Shown: positions 16,057 through 23,775 of the stretch, piece by piece | How positions within the stretch are numbered: the stretch's first letter is position 1 | Layout of the letters: the number at the start of each line of letters is the position of its first letter | NCBI GenBank assembly: GCA_020725425.1 | Contig: DYFA01000004.1 | Location: 46,363 to 110,362 of the forward strand | Source of the DNA: Aneurinibacillus sp. | GTDB taxonomy: Bacteria > Bacillota > UBA5301 > DYFA01 | DNA: 64,000 nucleotides | Direction of reading: 5' to 3' | The notes under the pieces: generated by a model | Seen by the model: only the letters and a program-made list of their open reading frames with translations | Told to the model about the DNA's origin: nothing | The model's database searches: none | Made by a program: the position numbers and the translations under genes

Positions 16057-16428
16057 TCACCCGCCTCTGGCGGACGTCCGGTCCTCGCCCTCTCCCGGCC
16101 AGCGCGCAGCTAGTTGGCGCCGCACCTCGTAGTCGATCCGGCTGGGAGAGAAGGCCCCGGTAAAGATGACCTTCCCTTCCACCACGGTCAGCGGAAGAAG
16201 GGAGGCATCCTGGGCCATGAGCCGCACCTCCTCCGGGAATCCGGACAGAGCAGAATCGGTCACATCCAGATAGCGAAAGGCGATACGGCCGGCATAGTTC
16301 CGCTTCAAGCGCTCACCGTAGGACGCGGCGATCTCCTCCAGAGATCGGTTGCCCCCTCACCCGTGGCAGTAGCGCCAGTCCCGGGTTCCGATCAGCACGA
16401 CTTCGACCGGCCGGAATCCCCCCGCCAT
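16057..16428 (-). CDS. Thioredoxin-like protein with CxxU motif: probable selenoprotein (in-frame UGA)
   Basis: Read through one in-frame TGA (16359-16357), this is a continuous 123-residue protein from ATG 16428 to TGA 16059-16057. The first part is VEVVLIGTRDWRYCHG; the TGA is codon 24, making C21-H-G-U24, the CxxU form of a thioredoxin CxxC. After the TGA the frame continues GGNRSLEEIAASYGERLKRNY, then FRYLDVTD, LLPLTVVEGKVIFTGAFSP, resembling DUF1462/YuzD-type proteins (CxxC near the N-terminus, YPLVxxxGExV late). A hairpin fitting the bacterial SECIS rules follows the TGA directly. It lies 86 bases after arsC, so a redox role in arsenic handling is inferred. If UGA were a stop, the product would be a useless 23-mer. 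The Sec machinery is not in this window. Confidence 0.8.
16329..16347 (-). promoter_or_regulatory. Bacterial SECIS-like hairpin
   Basis: Nine bases after the in-frame TGA, CGATCTC (16347-16341) pairs perfectly with GAGATCG (16335-16329) around the 5-base loop TGGAG. The loop begins 17 bases after the TGA and has a G at its second position, matching the published description of bacterial SECIS elements (loop 3-14 nt, G in the first two loop positions, 16-37 nt from UGA). It lies inside the coding sequence, as bacterial SECIS elements do. Confidence 0.75.
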
Positions 16429-16514
16429 CCCGATCACTCCCTTCTGCAACCGCCGAAGCATAATATGCCTGCGTTGCAGCGGGGGACAATCCCGGAACCC
16501 AAAAGGGGCGGGCG

Positions 16515-16949
16515 TCACAAGGTGGATAAGGATTCGGGGATTCTTACCACAAAGTCCCGGATCAGGTCCCGGACCCGGCGGAACTCGGCCAGGACCTCGT
16601 CCGGGGAGCCTGCCGCCCGGGCGGGATCGGGGAACCCGGCGTGGACCGTCTTCCGGGCGCCGGGGAAAACGGGACAGGCGGCGTGGACATCGTCGCAGAG
16701 GGTGACGACGTAATCGAAGGGCTGCCCCAGGAACTCGCTCAGGTGCTTGGAGCGGTGGCCCGAGAGGTCGACTCCGGCCTCCCTCATCACCTGGACGGCC
16801 AGCGGATTGATCCCGGCCGGCTGGGTCCCGGCCGAGAAAGCCTCGATCTTCCCCCGATGCAGCGCCCTGGTCCACCCCTCCGCCATCTGGCTGCGGCAGG
16901 AGTTGCCGGTGCAGAGGAAGAGGATACGCAGGGGTTTGGGCGAGGTCAA
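16515..16949 (-). CDS. arsC: Arsenate reductase, thioredoxin-coupled (LMW phosphatase fold)
   Basis: 144 residues reducing arsenate to arsenite. The P-loop LFLCTGNSCRSQMAEG supplies C13 and the following Arg; the redox relay cysteines are C85 and C92 in LCDDVHAACPVFPG, and the DP general-acid motif is near 108. This is the thioredoxin-dependent pI258/B. subtilis type, so it needs a thioredoxin-like reductant; two thioredoxin-like proteins are encoded in the same operon. The start overlaps the stop of acr3 by four bases (ATGA). Confidence 0.95.
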   Translation of the reverse strand: MTSPKPLRILFLCTGNSCRSQMAEGWTRALHRGKIEAFSAGTQPAGINPLAVQVMREAGVDLSGHRSKHLSEFLGQPFDYVVTLCDDVHAACPVFPGARKTVHAGFPDPARAAGSPDEVLAEFRRVRDLIRDFVVRIPESLSTL

Positions 16950-18046
16950 ACCGACAACTTCCTTTCGTGCATGTTTGGGAACCAGTGCTTGGTCCGTTTA
17001 GCGATGCTGACGAGACTGAGCATGATCGGGACCTCGGTCAAAACCCCGACCACCGTCGCCAGGGCGGCGCCGGACGAGAGGCCGAAGAGCGAGATGGCCA
17101 CCGCCACCGCCAGTTCGAAGAAGTTGCTCGCCCCGATCATGGCCGCCGGCGCGGCGATCTCGTAGTCGACCTTCCACCACTTCGCCCAGAGGTAGCCGAG
17201 GAGGAAGATGAAGTAGGTCTGGATGATCAGCGGGACGGCGATGAGGAGGATGTGCACCGGCTTGTGGAGGATGACGTCCCCCTGGAAGGAGAAGAGAATG
17301 ATCAAGGTCAGAAGCAGGCCGAAGATGGTAAAGCCGCTCAGGCACTTGAGGAAGACCTCATTGAACCACTGCAGGCCCTTGCGCTTGATGAGCTGAACCC
17401 GGGAAAAGTACCCCGCCGCCAGCGGGATGAGGATGAACAAGACCACCGACAGGAGCAGGGTGTCGTACGGCACCTGGATGGCGGTTACGCCGAGCAGGAA
17501 GGCAACGATCGGAGCGTAGGCGAACAGGACCACGAGGTCGTTGATGGCCACCTGGACCAGGGTATGCCCCGCATGGCCGCCTGAGAGGTAGCTCCACACG
17601 AAGACCATGGCGGTGCAGGGGGCGGCGCCGAGCAGGATCGCCCCGGCGACGTACTGGGAGGCAAGGGCCGGGGAGATGAACGGGGCGAAGAAGACCTTGA
17701 GGAAGAGCCAGGCGAAGAAGAGCATGGTGAACGGCTTGATGAGCCAGTTCACGACCAGGGTGACCGTCAGGCCCTTCGGCGTCTTCCTGGACTTCAGAAT
17801 GCTTCCGAAGTCGATCTGGACCATCATCGGGTAGATCATGAACCAGATGAGGATGGCGACGGGCAGCGAGACCTGGGCGTAGGTAAACCGGCTTAAGACG
17901 CGGGGGAAGGCCGGCCAGACCTGGCCGACGACCACCCCCACCACGATGCAGACCGCCACCCAGACGCTCAGATACTTCTCGAAGAAGCCCAGGCCATGTC
18001 CTACCTCACCGGATCGCCCTGCTTTCTCAGCTATAGCCGCACTCAC
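16946..18046 (-). CDS. acr3: Arsenite efflux transporter, ACR3 family
   Basis: A 366-residue membrane protein with about ten membrane segments. Family landmarks are LIWFMIYPMMVQIDFGSI, the conserved Cys in AILLGAAPCTAMVFVWSYL (C144) and the conserved Glu in ALIGASNFFELAVAVAI (seen as MIGASNFFELAVAVAI). ACR3 exports arsenite using the proton gradient. It follows the DUF318 permease with a 29-base gap and overlaps arsC, giving a classical arsenate reduction plus arsenite export pair. Confidence 0.95.
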   Translation of the reverse strand: MSAAIAEKAGRSGEVGHGLGFFEKYLSVWVAVCIVVGVVVGQVWPAFPRVLSRFTYAQVSLPVAILIWFMIYPMMVQIDFGSILKSRKTPKGLTVTLVVNWLIKPFTMLFFAWLFLKVFFAPFISPALASQYVAGAILLGAAPCTAMVFVWSYLSGGHAGHTLVQVAINDLVVLFAYAPIVAFLLGVTAIQVPYDTLLLSVVLFILIPLAAGYFSRVQLIKRKGLQWFNEVFLKCLSGFTIFGLLLTLIILFSFQGDVILHKPVHILLIAVPLIIQTYFIFLLGYLWAKWWKVDYEIAAPAAMIGASNFFELAVAVAISLFGLSSGAALATVVGVLTEVPIMLSLVSIAKRTKHWFPNMHERKLSV

Positions 18047-18075
18047 TCACTCCGCCCCCTCCGCACGAAGTTCCG

Positions 18076-19026
18076 TTACCCCAGGAGCCAGTTGAACAGA
18101 TACCCGATGGCGGTGATGGTCACCGCGCCGATCCCGAAGAACAACGTCAGGAGCTTCGGCTTCAGCACCTTCCGGAGGATGATCGCCTCCGGCAGCGATA
18201 AAGCCGTAACCGCCATCATGAAGGACAGGGCGGTGCCCATCGCCATCCCCTTCTCCATCAGGGCCTTGACGATGGGGATGGTGCCGGCGGCGTTAGAGTA
18301 CAACGGCACGCCGATGAGTACCGCCACCGGCACCGCCAGGGGATTTGCCTTTCCGGCCACCCTGGCCAGCAGGTTCTCGGGCGCATAGCCGTGGATGAAG
18401 GCGCCCACCCCGATCCCGATCACCACGTACAGCCAGACCTTGCGCAGGATCTCCTTGACGTAGCCGCGGGCGCAGGCCAGCCGTTCCGCCCACGTGGGGT
18501 TGGGCATATCGGCATTCCCGACCTGGATCTCCCAGACGTAGTCCTCGACCCAGCGCTCCAGGTGGAGCCGGCCGATGATGATGCCCGCCACGATGGCCAC
18601 GCTCACCCCGGCCGCCACGTAGAGCAGCGCCACCTTCCAGCCGAAGAGCCCCCAGAGGAGGACCAGCGCCACCTCGTTGACCATCGGCGAAGAGATGAGG
18701 AAGGAGAAGGTCACGCCCAGCGGCACCCCTGACTCCAAGAAACCGATGAACAGAGGCACCGCCGAACAGGAGCAGAACGGGGTGACGATGCCGAGCAAGG
18801 CCGCCAGGACGTTGCCCGCGTACTCATTGCCCCCGGCCAGGATCCGCTTCGTCCTCTCCGGCGGGAAGAAGCTGCGGATGACCGCCACGATGAAGACCAC
18901 CGTGGCCAGGAGGAAGAGGACTTTCGGCGCGTCATAGAGGAAGAAGGCGACCGCCTCGCCGAACCGGGTGCCCGGAGAGAGGCCGAGGACGGAGAAGCTC
19001 AGCCACTTAACGAAGGCCAGCCACAT
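18076..19026 (-). CDS. DUF318/UPF0718 permease, ArsP-like (possible methylarsenite efflux)
   Basis: About 316 residues from ATG 19026 (a GTG at 19050 is an alternative that overlaps the preceding gene). Eight or so membrane segments. The hallmark TPFCSCSAVPLFIGFLESGVPLG, followed by SFLISSPMVNEVALVLLWGLFGW, is the conserved core of this permease family. Some members (ArsP) export trivalent methylarsenicals; others are linked to other metals. With arsM in the same operon, export of methylated arsenic is a reasonable inference. Confidence 0.8.
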   Translation of the reverse strand: MWLAFVKWLSFSVLGLSPGTRFGEAVAFFLYDAPKVLFLLATVVFIVAVIRSFFPPERTKRILAGGNEYAGNVLAALLGIVTPFCSCSAVPLFIGFLESGVPLGVTFSFLISSPMVNEVALVLLWGLFGWKVALLYVAAGVSVAIVAGIIIGRLHLERWVEDYVWEIQVGNADMPNPTWAERLACARGYVKEILRKVWLYVVIGIGVGAFIHGYAPENLLARVAGKANPLAVPVAVLIGVPLYSNAAGTIPIVKALMEKGMAMGTALSFMMAVTALSLPEAIILRKVLKPKLLTLFFGIGAVTITAIGYLFNWLLG

Positions 19027-19036
19027 AATGGTGCGC

Positions 19037-19276
19037 CTACTTCCCTTCACCCAAGAGCTTGACGAGTTCCGCCTTGGTGGGAACCCGGCCGGCGACCTTC
19101 ACCTGGCCGTCCACCACCAGCGCCGGCGTCCGCATGACCCCGTACTTCATGATCTCCCGGAAGTCCGTGACGTGGGCCACCTCGGCGGAGATCTCCAGCT
19201 CCGCCAGGGCCTCCTTGGCGTTCTGCTCGAGCGTATTGCAGTTGCAGCAGCCGGACCCCAGAATCTTAACGTCCAC
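19037..19276 (-). CDS. Small thioredoxin family protein (TM0996/MTH895 type)
   Basis: 79 residues starting with GTG at 19276, overlapping the end of arsR by 11 bases. The active site is GSGCCNCNTLEQNAKEAL with C10 and C13 as the CxxC pair and an extra C11. YGVMRTPALVVDGQVKVAGRVP contains the cis-Pro and the TPxLxxxG strand typical of this family. It is often found with arsenic and metal permeases and probably serves as a disulfide reductant or thiol carrier for ArsC, ArsM or the permease. Confidence 0.88.
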   Translation of the reverse strand: MDVKILGSGCCNCNTLEQNAKEALAELEISAEVAHVTDFREIMKYGVMRTPALVVDGQVKVAGRVPTKAELVKLLGEGK

Positions 19277-19631
19277 AGCATTTACCCCCTTCAGCTTGGC
19301 GCCCCGGCAGCCGGGCGCTGAGTTCCCGCAGTTCGGCGATGGACACCAGATCGGCCGCCAGGAATTCGTCTACGGCCGCCGTAAACCGGGCGATGCCTTC
19401 CCGATCTCCGGAGTAATACGACCACGGGCCTACCCGCCGCTCCTTCACCAGCCCGGCCCGCTTCAGCTTGCCGAGATGGATGGAGACGGTCGGCTGGGAG
19501 AGCCCGATGGCCGGCACGATCTGGCAGACGCACAGCTCCTGGCGCTCCACCAGCTTGAAGATCTTCAGCCGGGTCTCGTCCGCCAGGGCCTTGAGTTGCT
19601 CGAGAAAGGCGGAAAACTCGATGGCCGGCAC
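19266..19631 (-). CDS. arsR: ArsR-family arsenic-responsive repressor
   Basis: 121 residues with a winged helix-turn-helix: LKALADETRLKIFKLVERQELCVCQIVPAIGLSQPTVSIHLGKLKRAGLV region. C34 and C36 in ELCVC form the classical arsenite-sensing site at the DNA-binding helix; a C-terminal GGKCCGR adds C118 and C119, which could be further ligands. It is the second gene of the operon, six bases after arsM, so it likely represses its own transcript from the promoter upstream of arsM. Confidence 0.93.
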   Translation of the reverse strand: MPAIEFSAFLEQLKALADETRLKIFKLVERQELCVCQIVPAIGLSQPTVSIHLGKLKRAGLVKERRVGPWSYYSGDREGIARFTAAVDEFLAADLVSIAELRELSARLPGRQAEGGKCCGR

Positions 19632-19637
19632 CTCCCT

Positions 19638-20429
19638 TCACGAAGCGGCGGGCTTGTCGGCCCGGACGCTGATGCTCACCACCGAGGACGCGACCTCCGC
19701 CCATTCGGGTGGCAGGCCGTCCGCGGGGAAAGCCACTTCCGCCAGGACCTCGACCCCGGTGAAGCCGGCGGCGGCGATGGCGTTCAGGTAATCCTCTCTC
19801 TGTAGCGCCCCGGCCACGCAGCCGGTGTACAGCGCGACCGATTCCCGCAACTCCTGTGGCAGAGGCTTGAGCAGGACGAGGTCGGAGACCATCAACCGGC
19901 CGCCGGGTTTGAGCACCCGGAAAGCCTCCCGGAAGACCCGCTCCTTGTCCGGTGCCAGGTTGATCACGCAGTTGGAGATGACCGCGTCAAAGGATCCGTC
20001 GGGCGCCGGCAGGTCTTCGATATCGCCCAGCCGGAACTCCACGTTGCTGTAGCCGCCTTTCCGGGCGTTCTCCCGGGCCCGCTCCACCATCTCGCGGGTC
20101 AGGTCGACCCCGACGACCCGGCCGTCCTTCCCCACCCGGCTCGCCGCCAGGAAACAGTCGAACCCGGCTCCCGAACCGAGGTCGAGCACCCACTCGCCCT
20201 CGCGCAGCAAGGCCAAAGCGGTCGGGTTGCCGCAACCCAATCCCAGATTGGCCCCCTCCGGCACGCCACTCAACTCCGCCTGTGAGTAACCGACCTTCCG
20301 CCCCAGTTCATCGAGGGGTACGACGCTGCTGCAACACGAAGCGGCCGGGCCGCACCCGCAACCGCCGCTCCTGGCGATTGCGCCGTAGTGTTCCCTGACC
20401 GCCGCTTTCCGGCCGTCGTGGTTAGCCAT
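19638..20429 (-). CDS. arsM: Arsenite S-adenosylmethionine methyltransferase
   Basis: 263 residues. The SAM-binding motif is [21 protein letters not shown], followed by [15 protein letters not shown]. The arsenic-binding cysteines expected in ArsM are visible at C66 ([10 protein letters not shown]), C154 ([16 protein letters not shown]) and C204 ([15 protein letters not shown]); extra ones are at C24, C26, C32 and C33. The enzyme methylates As(III) to methylated species, which the DUF318 permease may export. It is the first gene of the operon, downstream of a promoter at 20475-20504. Confidence 0.94.
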   Translation of the reverse strand: MANHDGRKAAVREHYGAIARSGGCGCGPAASCCSSVVPLDELGRKVGYSQAELSGVPEGANLGLGCGNPTALALLREGEWVLDLGSGAGFDCFLAASRVGKDGRVVGVDLTREMVERARENARKGGYSNVEFRLGDIEDLPAPDGSFDAVISNCVINLAPDKERVFREAFRVLKPGGRLMVSDLVLLKPLPQELRESVALYTGCVAGALQREDYLNAIAAAGFTGVEVLAEVAFPADGLPPEWAEVASSVVSISVRADKPAAS

Positions 20430-20474
20430 ACCACCGCCCCCGCATCCGTGATATTGTCATATGTCTATGTATCT

Positions 20475-20504
20475 ATAATACGCCGGGCGTCCCGGATTTG
20501 TCCA
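20475..20504 (-). promoter_or_regulatory. Promoter of the arsenic operon
   Basis: Minus strand: TGGACA (20504-20499), an 18-base spacer, then TATTAT (20480-20475), about 45 bases upstream of the arsM start. The AT-rich stretch after the -10 box (ATAGATACATAGACATATGACAATAT, split by short ATA/TAT inverted motifs) is the only such tract nearby and is the natural place for an ArsR operator. Confidence 0.6.
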
Positions 20505-20627
20505 GCGGCTCTGTAAGATAGGAGAAAGGTCCTGTTTTCATAGGAGAAATGACCGTCCGACCCTCGTCCTCATACTCTGGTACCGACAGGGGGACGCCCT
20601 GATGAAATGGGGAAAGGAGGGCCAGAC

Positions 20628-21296
20628 ATGGCTGAAGAGATGGAGCGCTGGGAGCCGATGCGCCTGCACTTCTACATGAAGCCGGGCGACAAGTTCCCTC
20701 GCACCTGGGCCCATACGGACAAGGCGCAGTGTTCCGAATTCAGGCCGGAATGCGTCATCGTCGAAAAAGTCTTCAACGAATGCTCGGTCGTGGAGTGCCC
20801 GGTCATCGTCCGCTTCACCAGCATCCCGCCGAGCGCCGGCAACGTCTCGGACTGCGTCGTCCTGGCGAGCCGGGTGATCAATGCCCGGATCATCGCCGAG
20901 AACGTGGTCGAGTTCACCATCGAATGGCTGCAGCGGATCGTCTTCGACACCACGACCAAGACGGAAGTCTTCCGCTTCACCAAGCGGATCCGCCTCGAGG
21001 GCGCCGATCCGGATATGTTTTCCCACCGTAACCTCGACTTCGTGCCGTTCGTGCAGTGCCTGAACTGCCGGGTGGTCTCGGCGCCGACGGGTAACGTGAT
21101 CGAGTGTGAGGTCGGCATCTTCGTGGTCGTGAAGCTCATCGCCTTCGTGCAACTCGAGATCAAGGAGGCCCGGTTCTGCCCGATGCCGCCGGAGTGCGAG
21201 CAGATCTCGCCGATCGGGTGCCCCGACTTCGTCGGCATGATCGAGCGGGGCGAACTGTGGCCGCCGTTCCCGCCGCAGCCGCCGAAGAAGACGTAA
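20628..21296 (+). CDS. Cys-rich protein of unknown function, possibly spore-coat related
   Basis: 222 residues from ATG 20628, eight bases after AAGGAGG; a GTG-like earlier start lacks this site. It has about a dozen cysteines (ECVIVEKVFNECSVVECP, DCVV, QCLNCRVV, FCPMPPECEQ, GCPDF), no signal peptide and no membrane segment, with beta-rich stretches such as NVIECEVGIFVVVKLIAFVQLEI. The ECVIVEKVFNEC pattern recalls Cys-rich exosporium or DUF3794-like proteins of spore formers, a weak resemblance. It is transcribed alone, divergently from the arsenic operon, and followed by two hairpins. Confidence 0.7.
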   Translation: MAEEMERWEPMRLHFYMKPGDKFPRTWAHTDKAQCSEFRPECVIVEKVFNECSVVECPVIVRFTSIPPSAGNVSDCVVLASRVINARIIAENVVEFTIEWLQRIVFDTTTKTEVFRFTKRIRLEGADPDMFSHRNLDFVPFVQCLNCRVVSAPTGNVIECEVGIFVVVKLIAFVQLEIKEARFCPMPPECEQISPIGCPDFVGMIERGELWPPFPPQPPKKT

Positions 21297-21302
21297 CCGC
21301 CT

Positions 21303-21338
21303 GGGAAGAAACCGGCCCGTTCGGACTGGTTTCTTCCC
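21303..21338 (+). terminator. Hairpin after the Cys-rich gene
   Basis: Perfect 11-bp stem GGGAAGAAACC (21303-21313) / GGTTTCTTCCC (21328-21338), seven bases after the stop, followed by CC and no T-run. Probably an RNA 3' end structure rather than a strong terminator. Confidence 0.5.
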
Positions 21339-21416
21339 CCCTCTTGGAGCCGGCCCCCTGCTCCTCTCGGAGGCCACCTTCTCCCCCTTAGGAAGTGCCT
21401 GCAGGGGTGGGCTCCG

Positions 21417-21451
21417 CCCGCCGGGCCCCGTCCGGACCCGGCGGGTTTTCT
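21417..21451 (+). terminator. Intrinsic terminator
   Basis: Perfect 9-bp stem CCCGCCGGG (21417-21425) / CCCGGCGGG (21437-21445), then TTTTCT. It ends plus-strand transcription just before the convergent end of the ABC ATPase gene. Confidence 0.75.
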
Positions 21452-22556
21452 ACCGAATAACCATCGTAGTCGTAGGGTCGAACAGGTGTCCCTTTTTCAT
21501 GTTAAAGGCGAGGCGGTGGGGAGCACCGTCCCGGGCAGTGGTGACCGCCTCGACGCGGGCTACCAGGGTGAAGGAGCCGAGTGAGGCGTTCAGGTAGGCT
21601 TCGCTGCCCATCATTTCCACCACGTCGACCGTCGCCTGAACGCAGAAGTCTGCCGGGTATTCCGGGTGCAGTTCGGCGTCGTCGATATCCTCCGGGCGCA
21701 GGCCGAGGACCACTTCCCGGCCGACGTACTCCCGGCACCGCTCCCAGGCTGGCATCTCCTTGGGCAGGGGCAGGCGGAACGAGCCGAAGTCGACGTAGAG
21801 TTCGCCCGCGGCGCGGTCCAGGTGAGCTCGGAAGAAGTTCATGGCGGGGCTGCCAATGAACCCGGCTACAAACATATTCGCGGGACGTTCGTAGACCTCG
21901 AGCGGGGCCCCCTCTTGCTGTACCTTGCCGTCCTTCATCACCACAATACGGTCGCCCATGGTCATGGCCTCGGTCTGGTCGTGGGTTACATAGATCACCG
22001 TCGTCTGGAGGCGGTTGTGGAGCTTGGAGAGCTCCGCCCGCATCTGGACCCGAAGCTTGGCATCCAGGTTGGAGAGCGGCTCGTCCATCAGAAAGACCTT
22101 CGGCTCCCGAACGATCGCCCGTCCCACCGCCACGCGCTGGCGTTGGCCGCCGGAGAGAGCCTTCGGCTTCCGCTGGAGCAGGTCTTCGATGCCCAAGAGG
22201 CGCGCCGCTTCACGCACCCTCCGGTCAATCTCGGCCTTGGGGAACTTGCGCAGCTTAAGAGCGAACGCCATGTTCTCATACACGTTCATGTGGGGGTAGA
22301 GGGCGTAGTTCTGGAAGACCATGGCGATGTCCCGGTCCTTGGGCGGGACGTCGTTGACCAGCCGGTCGCCAATGTAGATCTCTCCTTCGGTGATCTCCTC
22401 CAGGCCCGCCACCATTCGGAGGGTGGTCGTCTTTCCACAGCCGGACGGTCCCACCAGGACAATGAACTGCCGGTCAGGGATCTCCAGGCTCACGTTCTCC
22501 ACCGCGGTCACATTCCCGAAACGCTTTGACACTTTCTTGAGGGTTACACTGGCCAT
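21450..22556 (-). CDS. Sugar-type ABC transporter ATPase (UgpC/MsmX/MalK family)
   Basis: 368 residues. Walker A is VGPSGCGKTTTLRMVAGLEE (about 36), Q-loop FQNYALYPHMNVYENM, signature ALSGGQRQRVAVGRAI, Walker B FLMDEPLSNLDAKLR, and the switch His in YVTHDQTEAMTMGDR. A C-terminal TOBE-like regulatory domain (about 240-368) is present. Such ATPases energise carbohydrate importers and often serve several permeases. No permease or binding protein is adjacent, so it is an orphan, 31 bases after lacI and likely co-transcribed with it. Confidence 0.93.
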   Translation of the reverse strand: MASVTLKKVSKRFGNVTAVENVSLEIPDRQFIVLVGPSGCGKTTTLRMVAGLEEITEGEIYIGDRLVNDVPPKDRDIAMVFQNYALYPHMNVYENMAFALKLRKFPKAEIDRRVREAARLLGIEDLLQRKPKALSGGQRQRVAVGRAIVREPKVFLMDEPLSNLDAKLRVQMRAELSKLHNRLQTTVIYVTHDQTEAMTMGDRIVVMKDGKVQQEGAPLEVYERPANMFVAGFIGSPAMNFFRAHLDRAAGELYVDFGSFRLPLPKEMPAWERCREYVGREVVLGLRPEDIDDAELHPEYPADFCVQATVDVVEMMGSEAYLNASLGSFTLVARVEAVTTARDGAPHRLAFNMKKGHLFDPTTTMVIR

Positions 22557-22587
22557 TGCTTCTTCCCCTTCCTGTTAGCGCAGTATG

Positions 22588-23619
22588 TCATAACCAGAGG
22601 TGGGAGCCGCACGACTCCCGTATGACCAACTTGGGTGAAGTGAGGTAGGTGCCCTTGGCGGGCTCTCCGGTAGCCACCGCCTCTACCAGGACCCGTCCGG
22701 CATCCGCCCCGACCGCCCGGAGCGAGCCGCGCACTGTAGTAAGCGCCGGAACAGTGTAAGCGGCCGCCGGGCTGTCGCCGAAACCCACGACCGCCACCTC
22801 TTCGGGGATGGCCACCCCCTGACTCCAGGCGGCGCGCATCAGCCCGATCGCCAATGCGTCGTTGGCGCAGACAAAGGCGGTGGGGGGGTGGCTCGCCCGC
22901 AACAGGCGTTCCCCCACCTGGTATCCGCTGGATTCGCCCCCGTTCGTAGCGATGAGAATCGACTCCGGCGCAGGATTGCTGCCTCTTACGGCCGTCAAAA
23001 ACCCTTCCCGTCGCCCTCGGTACGGCCACTCGCCGGGCGCGTCGAGGTAAGCGAGACGCCGATGGCCCAGGGCCAGCAGGTGAGCGGTGGCCAGTTGCAT
23101 CCCTTCCGCCTGATTTATGTCGACTCGGGCGGCTGGGATGCCTTCCGGCGCCGCCCCGCACACGACCAACGGGCACGCGCCTTCTGCCAACCGTCGTATG
23201 AGACGCTCGTCGTCGGGAAAAGCGGCGGCCAGCAGGATAAGGCCGTCCACCTGGCGCGACAAAAGCTCGTCAAGGCGGAGCGCCAGTTCGTTGGGGGATA
23301 CGCCGCCCGCCAGCGCAAGCGTGTAACCAGCCGTGTAGAGAACCTCACCCAGGCCTGCCAGGAAGGAGGAGAGGCCATCGTCGCCCGGGCCGCTTCCGCT
23401 CTCGGCCCAAAGCAAGCCGAGCGTGTGGCTGGGTCGTCCAGCCAGAGACCGGGCCAGGGCATTTGGCTGGTAACCCAGCATTTCCACCGCCCTCCGCACC
23501 CGGAGGCGGGTAGCTTCCGAGACTTCGGCTGCCCGCTGGTTGAGGACGTACGACACAGTGGCCGTAGAGACCCCTGCCTGAAGGGCGACATCGTGAATGG
23601 TGACCCGGCGGCGCGTGAT
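22588..23619 (-). CDS. LacI-family transcriptional regulator, apparent ATC start
   Basis: 343 residues when started at ATC 23619. The helix-turn-helix reads TRRRVTIHDVALQAGVSTATVSYVLNQ, which is the normal LacI N-terminus, but no ATG, GTG or TTG precedes it before an in-frame TAA. AAGGAGG lies five bases before the ATC. The first conventional start (GTG 23556) would delete most of the DNA-binding domain. The remainder is a periplasmic-binding-like effector domain (TLGLLWAESGSG, VVCGAAPEG, HRRLAYLDAPGEW, AFVCANDALAIGLM, VVGFGDSP). It probably controls itself, the downstream ATPase and perhaps ptb-buk, which diverges from it. Confidence 0.85.
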   Translation of the reverse strand: MTRRRVTIHDVALQAGVSTATVSYVLNQRAAEVSEATRLRVRRAVEMLGYQPNALARSLAGRPSHTLGLLWAESGSGPGDDGLSSFLAGLGEVLYTAGYTLALAGGVSPNELALRLDELLSRQVDGLILLAAAFPDDERLIRRLAEGACPLVVCGAAPEGIPAARVDINQAEGMQLATAHLLALGHRRLAYLDAPGEWPYRGRREGFLTAVRGSNPAPESILIATNGGESSGYQVGERLLRASHPPTAFVCANDALAIGLMRAAWSQGVAIPEEVAVVGFGDSPAAAYTVPALTTVRGSLRAVGADAGRVLVEAVATGEPAKGTYLTSPKLVIRESCGSHLWL

Positions 23620-23629
23620 GGCGGCCTCC

Positions 23630-23641
23630 TTAAACGGTTAA
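23630..23641. promoter_or_regulatory. Candidate LacI-type operator
   Basis: TTAAACGGTTAA is a 12-base palindrome with one mismatch and the central CG typical of LacI-family operators. It overlaps the ribosome site region of lacI itself, as expected for autoregulation. Binding is inferred from form and place only. Confidence 0.45.
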
Positions 23642-23741
23642 GTTTATAAGGCAAAGTTCGCCGTGCCGCGCCGATTTCCTCCGGACCTTTGCCAGGAAGC
23701 AGGAAAGAAGTCCAGCCATCTAAAATCATGGTGCGGATGAA

Positions 23742-23756
23742 CTAGCCGCTGGCTAG
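23742..23756. promoter_or_regulatory. Inverted repeat before ptb
   Basis: CTAGCC (23742-23747), GCT, GGCTAG (23751-23756): a perfect 6-base dyad just upstream of the ptb ribosome site. It could be an operator or a small hairpin in the ptb leader. Confidence 0.35.
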
Positions 23757-23775
23757 AGTAAGGAGTGTCAAAGCG

